64,000 nt of DNA from Pseudomonas sp. R28(2017) (GCF_002112505.1 NZ_NEHW01000005.1:248001-312000); one strand, 5' to 3'. Positions 17,804 through 27,149 are shown, counted from the stretch's first letter. The notes: a model not told the origin generated them from the sequence alone. Made by a program: numbers and translations.

Positions 17804-18664
17804 TTACTTGCCAGTCCACTCCTTCACCCGGTCCGGGTGCTTGGCCACCCAGTCCTTGGCCGCCGCTTCGGGCTTGGCGCCTTCCTGGATCGCCAGCATC
17901 ACCTCGCCGATCTCATCCTTGGACTGCCAGCTGAACTTCTTCAGGAAGTCCGCCACTTCCGGGGCCTTGGTCGCCAGCTCTTTGCTGCCGATGCTGTTCA
18001 CGGTCTCGGCCGCGCCGTACACCCCTTTCGGGTCTTCGAGGAACTTCAGCTTCCACTTGGCGAACATCCAGTGCGGCACCCAGCCGGTCACGGCAATCGA
18101 CTGCTGCTTGGCATACGCACGGCCCAGTTCGGCGGTCATTGCCGCTCCGGAGCTGGCCTGCAGCTTGTAGCCGGTCAGGTCGTAGTCCTTGATGGCCTGG
18201 TCGGTCTTGAGCATTACCCCGGAGCCGGCATCGATACCAACGATCTTCTGCTTGAAGCTGCTGTCGGTCTTGAGGTCGGCAATGCTCACGGCCTTGACGT
18301 ACTCAGGCACGATCAGGCCGATCTTGGCATCCTTGAAGTTGGCGCCGTAGTCGACCACGTTGTCCTTGTTCTTGGCCCAGTATTCACCGTGGGTGACCGG
18401 CAGCCAGGCCGAGAGCATGGCGTCGAGCTTGCCGGTGGCGACACCCTGCCACATGATGCCGGTGGCCACGGCCTGCAGCTTCACGTCATAGCCGAGCTTC
18501 TGCTTGATCACCTCCGCGGCGACGTTGGTGGTCGCCACACTGTCGGCCCAACCGTCCACGTAACCAATGCTTACTTCTTTGGCCATGGCCTGTGCAGCGC
18601 TCATGGCCAATACCAGGGCGGTGCCCACACCCAGGAAACGGCGCATTCTTGTAAAAGTAGCCAT
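17804..18664 (-). CDS. Glycine betaine/choline-type ABC substrate-binding protein (orphan)
   Basis: 286 aa from ATG 18664, with GAGGGG nine bases upstream; signal peptide ends near AQAMAKE. OpuAC-type fold: VSIGYVDGWADSVATTNVAA, IMWQGVATGKLDAMLSAWLP and a late aromatic stretch (TGWVPHWMFAKW) that would cage a quaternary ammonium group. No permease or ATPase gene is near. Orphan binding proteins of this kind (BetX, CaiX) are known in Pseudomonas to feed the CbcWV core transporter, and this is probably one of them. Betaine fits the nearby osmolyte genes, but the exact ligand is not readable. Confidence 0.88.
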   Translation of the reverse strand: MATFTRMRRFLGVGTALVLAMSAAQAMAKEVSIGYVDGWADSVATTNVAAEVIKQKLGYDVKLQAVATGIMWQGVATGKLDAMLSAWLPVTHGEYWAKNKDNVVDYGANFKDAKIGLIVPEYVKAVSIADLKTDSSFKQKIVGIDAGSGVMLKTDQAIKDYDLTGYKLQASSGAAMTAELGRAYAKQQSIAVTGWVPHWMFAKWKLKFLEDPKGVYGAAETVNSIGSKELATKAPEVADFLKKFSWQSKDEIGEVMLAIQEGAKPEAAAKDWVAKHPDRVKEWTGK

Positions 18665-18861
18665 CAAAGCATCCCCTCGTCAGGTCTTGGAGATTGCATC
18701 ATCTTCCTGCAACACAGGTCGACCTGCTCCCACTGCGACCTGTACCCGCCCCATATGCGACAGCACTATGCCATTAGCGGCATCGACCTACGCCAGCCTG
18801 CGCGATCCTTGCATGCCAAAGGTTTGGCGCCGGGCTACTATCTAACGCTTTGCGCCTGACG

Positions 18862-20427
18862 ATGGACCGCCCGATGCCTGATGCTTCCCGCCTGCTGCTG
18901 CCACTGTACCTGCTCGCCTGCCTGCTCGCCCTGCTCGGGCTGGGGGCGCTCTGGTACGGGCTGGGCAAGCCCGTCCTGCTGCCCGACGCCGCCAGCCCCA
19001 CGCACAAACTGCAGTGCGCGTCGTACACCCCGTTCGACAAGGACCAGTCGCCGTTCGACCAGCCTTTTCGCCTGCGCCCGGCGCGCATGGATGCCGACCT
19101 GGCATTGCTGGCCGAGCGATTCCAGTGCATTCGCACCTATTCGATGACCGGTCTTGAGGCAATCCCGGCGCTGGCGCGCAAGCATGGCCTGAAGGTGATG
19201 CTCGGCGCCTGGGTCAACGCCAACCCGGTCGACACCGGGAAGGAGGTGGACGCGCTGATCGCCGCCGCCAACGCCAACCCGGACGTGGTCAGCGCGGTGA
19301 TCGTCGGTAACGAGGCGCTGTTGCGCAAGGAAGTGACCGGCGAGCAACTGGCCACGCTGATCAACAAAGTGAAAAGCCAGGTCAAGGTGCCGGTGACCTA
19401 CGCCGATGTCTGGGAGTTCTGGTTGCAGCACCCACAGGTGGCGCCGGCAGTGGACTTCCTGACCATCCACCTGCTGCCCTACTGGGAAGACGACCCGCGC
19501 GGCATCGACGATGCCCTGGCCCATGTCGCCGAGGTGCGCCAGGTGTTCGGCAACCGTTTCGCGCCCAAGGACATCTTCATCGGCGAAACCGGCTGGCCCA
19601 GCGAAGGCCGCCAGCGCGAGACCGCCGTGCCCAGCCGCGCCAACGAGGCGCGGTTCATTCGTGGCTTCGTCGGCATGGCCGAGGCCAATGGCTGGCACTA
19701 CAACCTGATCGAAGCATTCGACCAGCCATGGAAGCGTGCCAGTGAAGGCGCCGTGGGCGGTTACTGGGGGCTGTACGATGCCGACCGGCAGGACAAGGGA
19801 GTGCTCGAAGGACCGGTCAGCAACCTGCATTACTGGCCGCAATGGTTGCTGGCGAGCGTGCTGTTGATGGCACTCACGCTGCTGATGGCCGGGCGCCCCG
19901 CCACACCGCTGACAGCCTTGCTGCTGCCGCTGCTGGCCGCGTTTGGCGCGGGCTGCCTGGGGCTGTGGGGCGAGTTGATGCGCACCCATGCACGGTTTGC
20001 CGGGGAGTGGGTGTGGGCGGTGGTGCTGGCCGGGTTGAACCTGCTGGTGCTGATGCATGCTGCCCTTGCCTTGGCCCGCCGCAACGGCTGGCGCGAGCGG
20101 TTGTTCGGTTACCTGCAGGCGCATGCGGGGTGGCTGTTGCTGGCCGCCGGCTTTGCCGCAGCGGTGAGCATGCTGGCGATGGTGTTCGACCCGCGCTACC
20201 GCAGCTTCCCGAGCGTGACGCTGGCCCTGCCGGCGCTGGTGTACCTGCTGAGGCCGGTGGCTGCACGGCGTGCAGAAGTGGCGCTGCTGGCGTTCATCGT
20301 CGGGGCCGGGGTGTTGCCGCAGCTGTATCGGGAAGGGCTGGAGAACCAGCAGGCCTGGGGCTGGGCGGTGGTCAGTGTGCTGATGACTGCAGCCTTGTGG
20401 AGAAGCTTGCGGTTGCGCCTGGCTTGA
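18862..20427 (+). CDS. Membrane-anchored GH17-type beta-glucan glycosidase/transglycosylase
   Basis: 521 aa from ATG 18862; a TTG four codons earlier and an ATG four codons later are alternatives, none with a clear ribosome site. One N-terminal membrane anchor is followed by a GH17 domain (about 50-320) whose acid/base sits in VGNEALL (Asn150-Glu151) and nucleophile in GETGWPSEG (Glu242). Six or more membrane helices follow (about 325-515). Similar proteins are annotated as beta-(1-3)/(1-6) glucan synthases and act in cyclic or periplasmic glucan formation. A role in osmoregulated glucans is inferred. Confidence 0.85.
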   Translation: MDRPMPDASRLLLPLYLLACLLALLGLGALWYGLGKPVLLPDAASPTHKLQCASYTPFDKDQSPFDQPFRLRPARMDADLALLAERFQCIRTYSMTGLEAIPALARKHGLKVMLGAWVNANPVDTGKEVDALIAAANANPDVVSAVIVGNEALLRKEVTGEQLATLINKVKSQVKVPVTYADVWEFWLQHPQVAPAVDFLTIHLLPYWEDDPRGIDDALAHVAEVRQVFGNRFAPKDIFIGETGWPSEGRQRETAVPSRANEARFIRGFVGMAEANGWHYNLIEAFDQPWKRASEGAVGGYWGLYDADRQDKGVLEGPVSNLHYWPQWLLASVLLMALTLLMAGRPATPLTALLLPLLAAFGAGCLGLWGELMRTHARFAGEWVWAVVLAGLNLLVLMHAALALARRNGWRERLFGYLQAHAGWLLLAAGFAAAVSMLAMVFDPRYRSFPSVTLALPALVYLLRPVAARRAEVALLAFIVGAGVLPQLYREGLENQQAWGWAVVSVLMTAALWRSLRLRLA

Positions 20428-20454
20428 TACCCTGGGGCCGCTTTGCGGCCCTTG

Positions 20455-20823
20455 TCAGCCCCGGCGCGGTTGCCGGACCAGCCGCAACCCCGCCAGCACC
20501 ACCACGAATACCGCAATGCTGGCGGTGTACAGCACCAGGGCGGGAATGCCGAACACCAATGCCAACACCGCCAGCCACCATCCCGCGCGCCCCGAAACCA
20601 GCTGCGCGAGCAAGGCCAACCCCAACCCGGCCCAGGCCATCACCTGAAAGTGAATGCCCAACCCCAGCAACGAACGCACCTGGCACTGCCAGTGGTCGCC
20701 TGGCGCCGTGCACAGCCCGACCCACTGCCCATCCTCCATCAACCCATAGCGCACGCCATAACTGGCCGCGAGCCAAAGGGCCACAAACATCAGCAGTAGA
20801 GCGGCCGGCAGTGATCGAGACAT
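20455..20823 (-). CDS. Small multi-pass membrane protein, unknown function
   Basis: 122 aa from ATG 20823 (MSRSLPAALLLMFVALWLAA). Four hydrophobic segments with a loop holding two cysteines (CTAPGDHWQCQ), probably a periplasmic disulfide. No family recognised. It is convergent with the GH17 gene, 27 bp between stops. Confidence 0.7.
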   Translation of the reverse strand: MSRSLPAALLLMFVALWLAASYGVRYGLMEDGQWVGLCTAPGDHWQCQVRSLLGLGIHFQVMAWAGLGLALLAQLVSGRAGWWLAVLALVFGIPALVLYTASIAVFVVVLAGLRLVRQPRRG

Positions 20824-21012
20824 CCCGTTCTCCAATAGCGGTAATCGAAATCATCCATGATCGCCCAAGCCCGGTTGTAAGGCAAAATCACAACCCTGCA
20901 GCTATGTTGCAGATAACAAGCACACCAAAGGCCACCGCACTTGGCAACTTTGCCCAGGCTATCGTGGTCCTAGCCTGCGTACTGCACGACCTTCATCCTT
21001 CTGGGGGAATAC

Positions 21013-22311
21013 ATGCTTCGATCTTGGCGCCTTGCCGCCCTTCTTGGCGGCCTGCTCATGGCTGCGGCCGCTTCGGCGCGGGACATCGACGCCGCGAGCT
21101 ACGGCTACCCCTTGACCAACCCGTTCGAGGCGACCATCGCCACCACGCCGCCGGAGCAGCGCCCGACCCTGCCCAGCGACGATGACATCGACCAGTCCGA
21201 CTACAGCCTGAACCTGCGCCCGGAGCGCGAGTTCACCCTGCCCGACAATTTCTGGGCGGTGAAGAAGCTCAAGTACCGCCTGGCCCGTCAGGACCACGAG
21301 GCACCGCTGATCTTCCTCATCGCCGGTACCGGTGCGCCCTACTCCAGCAGCATCAACGAATACCTCAAGAAGCTGTTCTACCAGGCCGGCTTCCACGTGG
21401 TGCAGCTGTCGTCGCCGACCAGCTACGACTTCATGAGCGCCGCCTCGCGCTTCGCCACCCCCGGGGTCAGCCAGGAAGACGCCGAAGACATGTACCGGGT
21501 GATGCAGGCCGTGCGTGCCCAGCACCCGCGCCTGCCGGTCAGCGAGTACTACCTCACCGGCTACAGCCTGGGCGCGCTGGACGCTGCATTCGTCAGCCAC
21601 CTCGACGAAACCCGGCGCAGCTTCAACTTCAAGCGCGTGCTGCTGCTCAATCCACCGGTCAACCTGTACACCTCGATCAACAACCTCGACAAACTGGTGC
21701 AGACCCAGGTCAAGGGCATCGACCGCAGCACCACCTTCTATGAGCTGATGCTCGAGAAGCTCACCCGCTACTTCCAGGACAAGGGCTACATCGACCTCAA
21801 CGACGCCCTGCTGTACGACTTCCAGCAGTCCAAACAGCACCTTTCCAACGAACAGATGGCCATGCTCATCGGCACCTCGTTCCGCTTCTCGGCCGCCGAC
21901 ATCGCCTTCACCTCCGACCTGATCAACCGCCGCGGCCTGATCATTCCGCCGAAGTTCCCGATCACCGAGGGCAGCAGCCTGACGCCGTTCTTCAAGCGCG
22001 CCCTGCAATGCGACTTCGACTGCTACATGACCGAACAAGTGATCCCGATGTGGCGCGCCCGCACCGATGGCAACAGCATCCTGCAACTGGTCAACCAGGT
22101 CAGCCTGTATGCCCTGGAGGACTACCTGCACAACAGCGACAAGATCGCCGTGATGCACAACGCCGACGACGTCATCCTCGGCCCTGGCGATATCGGTTTC
22201 CTGCGCAAGGTGTTTGGTGATCGCCTGACCCTTTACCCCCATGGCGGCCATTGCGGCAACCTCAATTACCGCGTCAACAGCGACGCCATGCTGGAGTTCT
22301 TCCGTGGCTAA
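21013..22311 (+). CDS. Secreted alpha/beta-hydrolase-like protein, partner of MlaA
   Basis: 432 aa with a signal peptide ending near ASARDIDA. The central part has FLIAGTGAPY (oxyanion-type strand-loop) and the nucleophile elbow GYSLGA at 183-188, Ser185; a late HGGHCGN gives a candidate catalytic His and MHNADDVIL an Asp. Pseudomonads sometimes label this family 'serine/threonine kinase' or 'lipase'; I see no kinase motif. Its last 8 bp overlap the mlaA start, so coupling to outer-membrane phospholipid traffic is plausible. Substrate unknown, perhaps a phospholipid or acyl ester. Confidence 0.78.
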   Translation: MLRSWRLAALLGGLLMAAAASARDIDAASYGYPLTNPFEATIATTPPEQRPTLPSDDDIDQSDYSLNLRPEREFTLPDNFWAVKKLKYRLARQDHEAPLIFLIAGTGAPYSSSINEYLKKLFYQAGFHVVQLSSPTSYDFMSAASRFATPGVSQEDAEDMYRVMQAVRAQHPRLPVSEYYLTGYSLGALDAAFVSHLDETRRSFNFKRVLLLNPPVNLYTSINNLDKLVQTQVKGIDRSTTFYELMLEKLTRYFQDKGYIDLNDALLYDFQQSKQHLSNEQMAMLIGTSFRFSAADIAFTSDLINRRGLIIPPKFPITEGSSLTPFFKRALQCDFDCYMTEQVIPMWRARTDGNSILQLVNQVSLYALEDYLHNSDKIAVMHNADDVILGPGDIGFLRKVFGDRLTLYPHGGHCGNLNYRVNSDAMLEFFRG

Positions 22312-23131
22312 CAAATTCCTCCTCGCCACCGCGCTGCTAGTCGTCGCCGGCAATGCCCTGGCTGCGGAAACCGCGCCACGGGCCAGCGTGATCGAAGCCG
22401 ACCCGCAAGTCACCCAGGCGCCGCTGGCGCCGGAGGACGACGGCTTCATCGACCCGCTGCGCGCACTGAAATTCAACCCGGGGCTCGACCAGCGCGAATT
22501 CGAACGTTCGACCCTGGAAGCCCTGAACGTGTACGACCCGCTGGAATCGGTGAACCGGCGCATCTACCACTTCAACTACCGCCTCGACCAATGGGTGCTG
22601 CTGCCACTGGTCAGCGGCTACCAGTACGTCACCCCCAGCTTCGTGCGCACGGGGGTGAGCAACTTCTTCAACAACCTGGGTGATGTGCCGAACCTGTTCA
22701 ACAGCGTGCTGCAGCTCAAGGCCAAGCGCTCGGCGGAAATCACCGCGCGGCTGATGTTCAACACCATCATCGGCGTGGGGGGCTTGTGGGACCCGGCAAC
22801 CAGCATGGGCCTGCCGCGCCAGAGCGAGGACTTTGGCCAGACCCTGGGCTTCTATGGGGTGCCAGAGGGGCCGTACCTGATGCTGCCGGTGCTCGGCCCG
22901 TCGAACCTGCGCGACACCACCGGCCTGGTGGTGGACTATGCCGGCGAGCAGGCGGTCAATTACCTGAACGTGGCCGAGGCCAGCGAAAATCACCCGGAGA
23001 TCTTCGCCTTGCGCGTGGTCGACAAGCGCTACACCACCAAATTCCGCTACGGGCAGCTCAACTCGCCGTTCGAGTACGAGAAGGTCCGGTATGTGTATAC
23101 CCAGGCGCGCAAGCTGCAGATAGCCGAATGA
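22304..23131 (+). CDS. mlaA: Outer-membrane lipid asymmetry protein MlaA (VacJ)
   Basis: 275 aa from GTG 22304, inside the end of the hydrolase gene. The MlaA signature YDPLESVNRRIYHFNYRLDQ and the late YGVPEGPYLMLPVLGPSNLR are intact. MlaA sits in the outer membrane with a porin and removes mislocated phospholipids, passing them to MlaC. Odd point: the signal peptide reads LLVVAGNALAAE with no lipobox cysteine, unlike the classical lipoprotein MlaA, so it should be cleaved by signal peptidase I. The earlier in-frame start does not restore a cysteine lipobox. Confidence 0.92.
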   Translation: MANKFLLATALLVVAGNALAAETAPRASVIEADPQVTQAPLAPEDDGFIDPLRALKFNPGLDQREFERSTLEALNVYDPLESVNRRIYHFNYRLDQWVLLPLVSGYQYVTPSFVRTGVSNFFNNLGDVPNLFNSVLQLKAKRSAEITARLMFNTIIGVGGLWDPATSMGLPRQSEDFGQTLGFYGVPEGPYLMLPVLGPSNLRDTTGLVVDYAGEQAVNYLNVAEASENHPEIFALRVVDKRYTTKFRYGQLNSPFEYEKVRYVYTQARKLQIAE

Positions 23132-23183
23132 CCTGCACCGGCCCTTTCGCGGCGGTTCGACGCCGCGAAGAGGCCGGTGCAGG
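23132..23183. terminator. Long hairpin between convergent mlaA and patatin genes
   Basis: Outer arms CCTGCACCGGCC and GGCCGGTGCAGG, inner arms TTCGCGGCG and CGCCGCGAA around GTTCGA. It is REP-like in sequence and probably stops transcription in both directions. Confidence 0.75.
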
Positions 23184-23188
23184 CAACA

Positions 23189-24337
23189 TCAAAGCCCCAG
23201 GAACTGGCACAGCTCGCGCTTCTTGGCCAAGGCATCGCGCCGCCCCAGTTCGATCAGCTCGCTGCAATAGCTGGCCTCGAACAGCAGGTAGCTCAACACC
23301 CCCGCCCCACTGGTGCGGGTCGCCCCCGGGCCGCGCAGGAACAGGCGCAAGGCCGCCGGTAGCTCACGCCGGTGGCGCGCGGCTATCTCGTCCAGCGGTT
23401 GGCTCGGCGCGACCACCAGCACCTCGATCGGCGCCAGCCCCAGGCGCCGTGCATCCAGGTGCGCCGGCAGCAGCCGGCTGAGGTGGTTGAGCCGCTGCAG
23501 CAACTCGATGTCGTCCTCGAGGCTGTCGATGAAGGTGCTGTTGAGCATGTGCGCGCCGATCTGCGCCAGGCTCGGCTGCTGGCCGCTGAACACGCGCGGG
23601 GTTGGCAACGGCGCCGCCGGGCGCTGCGGGTTGCCACTGACCCCGACCACCAGCACCCGGCTGGCGCCCAGGTGCAGGGCCGGGCTGATCGGGGCCGACT
23701 GGCGCACCGCGCCGTCGCCGTAGTACTCGTCGCCCAGGCGCACCGGGGCGAACAGCAGCGGGATCGCCGCGCTGGCCAGCAGGTGATCGATGGTCAACGG
23801 TGTGGGCACACCGATGCGGCGGTGGCGCAGCCAGGCGTCGATGGTGCCGCGCCCTTGGTAGAAGGTTACCGCCTGGCCACTTTCATAGCCAAATGCGGTC
23901 ACGGCAACGGCTCGCAGTTGCTCGGCGGCGATGGCGTGGCCGATGCCATCCAGGTCCAGGTGCGAGGCCAACAGGCCACGCAGGGGGCTGCTGTCGAGCA
24001 ACGCCACCGGCACCTGGCCGCCCAGGCCCATCAGGTTGTGGCCGACGAAACGGCTGGCCTGGCGCACCACCCCGGGCCAGTCGCTGCGGATGACCAGCCG
24101 GCTGCGGAAGTTCTGCCAGAACGTGGTGAGGCGCTGCACGGCGTCGTTGAAGCGGGTGGCACCGCTGGCCAGGGTGACGGCGTTGATGGCGCCGGCCGAG
24201 GTGCCGACGATGACCGGGAACGGGTTGTGCGCGCCGGGCGGCAGCAGCTCGGCGATGCCGGCGAGTACGCCGACCTGATAGGCGGCACGGGCGCCGCCGC
24301 CAGAGAGGATCAGACCGGTTACCGGGGGTGGCGTCAT
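23189..24337 (-). CDS. Patatin-like phospholipase family protein
   Basis: 382 aa. Patatin hydrolases use a Ser-Asp dyad: the oxyanion loop is LSGGGARAAY (11-20), the nucleophile Ser47 lies in VGTSAGA, and the Asp in YYGDGAVRQSAP. There is no signal peptide, so it acts inside the cell or at the inner membrane. The rest matches the bacterial DUF3336-less, RssA-like group. Lipid genes on both sides (mlaA and a lipid A acyltransferase) fit an envelope lipid role, which is inference. Confidence 0.9.
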   Translation of the reverse strand: MTPPPVTGLILSGGGARAAYQVGVLAGIAELLPPGAHNPFPVIVGTSAGAINAVTLASGATRFNDAVQRLTTFWQNFRSRLVIRSDWPGVVRQASRFVGHNLMGLGGQVPVALLDSSPLRGLLASHLDLDGIGHAIAAEQLRAVAVTAFGYESGQAVTFYQGRGTIDAWLRHRRIGVPTPLTIDHLLASAAIPLLFAPVRLGDEYYGDGAVRQSAPISPALHLGASRVLVVGVSGNPQRPAAPLPTPRVFSGQQPSLAQIGAHMLNSTFIDSLEDDIELLQRLNHLSRLLPAHLDARRLGLAPIEVLVVAPSQPLDEIAARHRRELPAALRLFLRGPGATRTSGAGVLSYLLFEASYCSELIELGRRDALAKKRELCQFLGL

Positions 24338-24368
24338 GAATTCCTTCCTGGATCAGCTGTTTTCAGGC

Positions 24369-24405
24369 CCGGCCTCTTCGCGGCGGTTCGACGCGAAGAG
24401 GCCGG
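24369..24405. terminator. Hairpin between lpxL-like gene and patatin gene
   Basis: CCGGCCTCTTCGCG and CGCGAAGAGGCCGG around a 9-base loop, a 14-bp perfect stem. Both flanking genes are on the minus strand; it lies 32 bases ahead of the patatin start, so it may be a terminator for nothing upstream but the acyltransferase frame is downstream of it. Confidence 0.55.
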
Positions 24406-24422
24406 CACAGGCAACAAACGGC

Positions 24423-25358
24423 TTAGCGCTTCTTCTTGTCGTAGAGCCGCGGTGCACCCTCGGGCCGCGACTTGAAACGCCGGTGTGCCCACAGGTACTG
24501 CTCGGGGCATTCGCGCAGCACGCCTTCGACCCACTGGTTGATGCGCAGGCAATCGGCTTCTTCGCTCTCGCCGGGGAAGTCTGCCAGCGGCGGGTGGATC
24601 ACAAGACGATAGCCGCTGCCGTCTTCCAGGCGCTTCTGGGTGAACGGAATCACCTGCGCCTTGCCCAGGCGGGCGAACTTGGTGGTCGCGGTGACCGTGG
24701 CTGCCGGAATACCGAACAACGGCACGAAGATGCTCTGCTTGGCGCCGTAATCCTGGTCCGGTGCGTACCAGATCGCCCGGCCCGAGCGCAGCAGCTTGAG
24801 CATGCCACGTACGTCATCACGCTCCACCGCCAGCGAATCGAGGTTGTGCCGCTCGCGGCCACTGCGCTGGATGAAGTCGAACAGCGGGTTGCCGTGTTCG
24901 CGGTACATGCCATCGATGGTGTGCGCCTGGCCCAGCAGCGCGGCGCCGATTTCCAGGGTGGTGAAGTGCACCGCCATCAGAATGGCGCCCTGCCCGGCTT
25001 GCTGCGCGGCCTGCAGGTGCTCGAGGCCTTCGATGTGGGCCAGGCGCGCCAGGCGGGCCTTGGGCCACCACCAGCTCATGGCCATTTCGAAGAAGGCGAT
25101 ACCGGTAGAGGCGAAGTTGGCCTTGAGCAGGCGCCGCCGTTCGTCGTCGGACAGCGCCGGGAAGCACAGCTCGAGGTTGCGCGCGGCAATGCGCCGGCGC
25201 TCGCCGGCCACACGGTACATCAGCGCACCCAGGGCACTGCCGAGCCACAGCAGGGCACGGTAGGGCAACTGCACCACCAGCCACAGCAGGCCCAGGCCCA
25301 GCCACAGGCCCCAGAATCGCGGGTGAAGGAAGTAGGGTCGAAAACGCGGGCGTTCCAT
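24423..25358 (-). CDS. lpxL: Lipid A biosynthesis acyltransferase (LpxL/HtrB family)
   Basis: 311 aa from ATG 25358 (MERPRFRPYFLHPRFWGLWL), preceded by GGAAG; a frame start 15 bp earlier has no ribosome site. These inner-membrane enzymes add secondary laurate-type chains to Kdo2-lipid A. One N-terminal membrane helix (about 17-45) and the catalytic H(X)4E motif HFTTLE at 131-136 are visible, with later QDYGAKQSIFVPLFG and KFARLGKAQVIPF. Pseudomonads have two such paralogues; which chain this one adds cannot be told. Divergent from minC. Confidence 0.91.
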   Translation of the reverse strand: MERPRFRPYFLHPRFWGLWLGLGLLWLVVQLPYRALLWLGSALGALMYRVAGERRRIAARNLELCFPALSDDERRRLLKANFASTGIAFFEMAMSWWWPKARLARLAHIEGLEHLQAAQQAGQGAILMAVHFTTLEIGAALLGQAHTIDGMYREHGNPLFDFIQRSGRERHNLDSLAVERDDVRGMLKLLRSGRAIWYAPDQDYGAKQSIFVPLFGIPAATVTATTKFARLGKAQVIPFTQKRLEDGSGYRLVIHPPLADFPGESEEADCLRINQWVEGVLRECPEQYLWAHRRFKSRPEGAPRLYDKKKR

Positions 25359-25469
25359 TGAAGCTTCCGGCAAGACAAAGGCCGAGCATTCTACATCGGA
25401 TCGGCACCGGTTGCGGCCAACCGGTCTTATCGTTATAAGTCAGGGCACTTTTTTCGCAACAAGCCGTCT

Positions 25470-26234
25470 ATGCAGACCATGAGCCCAAACCACACACCCG
25501 ACACCGCCTCCGTGTTCCAGCTCAAGGGCAGCATGCTCGCCATCACTGTGCTGGAACTGGGGCGCAACGACCTGGAAGCCCTCGACCGCCAGCTGGCGGC
25601 GAAAGTGGCCCAGGCCCCGAATTTCTTCAGCAACACGCCGCTGGTGCTGGCGCTGGACAAGCTGCCGGCCGACGAAGGGGCGATCGACCTGCCCGGGCTG
25701 ATGCGTATCTGCCGCCACCATGGCCTGCGAACCCTGGCGATCCGCGCCAACCGCATCGAGGACATCGCCGCGGCGATCGCCATCGACCTGCCGGTGCTGC
25801 CACCGTCCGGCGCCCGCGAGCGGCCGCTGGAGCCCGAGCCCGAGGTGAAGAAGGCCGAACCGGCTCCAGCTCCGGCGCCCGCCCCCGCTGCAGAGCCAGA
25901 GGTGCGCCCGACGCGCATCATCACCTCGCCGGTGCGCGGCGGCCAGCAGATCTACGCCCAGGGTGGCGACCTGATCGTCACCGCCTCGGTCAGCCCGGGT
26001 GCGGAACTTCTCGCCGATGGCAACATCCATGTGTACGGCGCCATGCGTGGCCGCGCCCTGGCCGGGATCAAGGGCAATACCAAGGCGCGTATCTTCTGCC
26101 AGCAGATGACCGCCGAAATGGTCTCTATCGCCGGCCAGTACAAGGTGTGCGAAGACCTGCGCCGCGACCCGCTGTGGGGCGCCGGCGTGCAAGTCAGCCT
26201 GTCCGGTGACGTGTTGAACATCACCCGTCTTTAA
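25470..26234 (+). CDS. minC: Septum site-determining protein MinC
   Basis: 254 aa. MinC inhibits FtsZ assembly near the poles. The N-terminal FtsZ-binding domain (about 1-110) is joined by an alanine/proline linker ([15 protein letters not shown]) to the C-terminal beta-helix domain that binds MinD ([36 protein letters not shown]). First gene of minCDE, 99 bp before minD, so a second promoter or leader may exist there. Confidence 0.97.
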   Translation: MQTMSPNHTPDTASVFQLKGSMLAITVLELGRNDLEALDRQLAAKVAQAPNFFSNTPLVLALDKLPADEGAIDLPGLMRICRHHGLRTLAIRANRIEDIAAAIAIDLPVLPPSGARERPLEPEPEVKKAEPAPAPAPAPAAEPEVRPTRIITSPVRGGQQIYAQGGDLIVTASVSPGAELLADGNIHVYGAMRGRALAGIKGNTKARIFCQQMTAEMVSIAGQYKVCEDLRRDPLWGAGVQVSLSGDVLNITRL

Positions 26235-26333
26235 CGGATACTTGCCGTCATTTTTAGAGCAACTTTTTTATCTGTTGCCGTTTTTTGCATTTTGCTGGGA
26301 CACAGGTCCCGACTTATTTAGGGGTGAAACACC

Positions 26334-27146
26334 TTGGCCAAGATTCTCGTCGTTACTTCCGGCAAGGGGGGTGTGGGCAAGACCACCACCAGCGCCGCCA
26401 TCGGCACCGGCCTCGCACTGCGCGGCCACAAGACTGTCATCGTCGACTTCGACGTGGGCCTGCGTAACCTCGACCTGATCATGGGCTGCGAGCGCCGCGT
26501 GGTGTACGACTTCGTCAACGTGGTCAACGGCGAAGCCAACCTGCAGCAGGCCCTGATCAAGGACAAGCGCCTCGAGAACCTGTTCGTGCTGGCCGCCAGC
26601 CAGACCCGCGACAAGGACGCGCTGACCCAGGAAGGCGTCGAAAAGGTGCTGATGGAACTGAAGGAACAGTTCGATTACGTCATCTGCGACTCGCCGGCCG
26701 GTATCGAGAAAGGCGCGCACCTGGCGATGTACTTCGCCGACGAAGCCATCGTCGTGACCAACCCTGAAGTGTCCTCGGTACGTGACTCGGACCGCATGCT
26801 GGGCATCCTGTCGAGCAAGTCGCGCCGCTCCGAGAACGGCGAAGAGCCGATCAAGGAACACCTGCTGATCACCCGTTACCACCCAGAGCGCGTCGAAAAG
26901 GGCGAAATGCTCAGCATCGCCGACGTCGAAGAGATCCTGGCGATCAAGCTCAAGGGTGTGATCCCCGAGTCGCAGGCCGTGCTCAAGGCCTCCAACCAGG
27001 GTATCCCGGTCATCCTCGACGACCAGAGCGATGCCGGCCAGGCGTACAGCGACACTGTCGACCGCCTCCTGGGCAAAGAGAAACCCCTGCGTTTCATCGA
27101 AGTGCCGAAGCAAGGATTCTTCGCGCGCCTGTTTGGAGGCAAGTAA
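26334..27146 (+). CDS. minD: Septum site-determining ATPase MinD
   Basis: 270 aa beginning at TTG 26334 with AGGGGTGAAACACC before it; no in-frame ATG would keep the N-terminal strand AKILVVTSG. Deviant Walker A GKGGVGKTT (10-18), switch motifs DFDVGLRNLDL and CDSPAGIE, and the C-terminal membrane-targeting amphipathic helix (KQGFFARLFGGK). It recruits MinC to the membrane and oscillates with MinE. minE follows after 3 bp. Confidence 0.97.
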   Translation: MAKILVVTSGKGGVGKTTTSAAIGTGLALRGHKTVIVDFDVGLRNLDLIMGCERRVVYDFVNVVNGEANLQQALIKDKRLENLFVLAASQTRDKDALTQEGVEKVLMELKEQFDYVICDSPAGIEKGAHLAMYFADEAIVVTNPEVSSVRDSDRMLGILSSKSRRSENGEEPIKEHLLITRYHPERVEKGEMLSIADVEEILAIKLKGVIPESQAVLKASNQGIPVILDDQSDAGQAYSDTVDRLLGKEKPLRFIEVPKQGFFARLFGGK

Positions 27147-27149
27147 ACC

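Noticed and set aside
22241..22303. An earlier ATG start for mlaA
   Set aside because: It would add 21 residues coded in the hydrolase gene's end, destroys the signal peptide and has no ribosome site; the GTG at 22304 fits better.
21013..22311. Serine/threonine protein kinase
   Set aside because: No kinase glycine loop, HRD or DFG motif; GYSLGA and the signal peptide point to an alpha/beta-hydrolase-like secreted protein.
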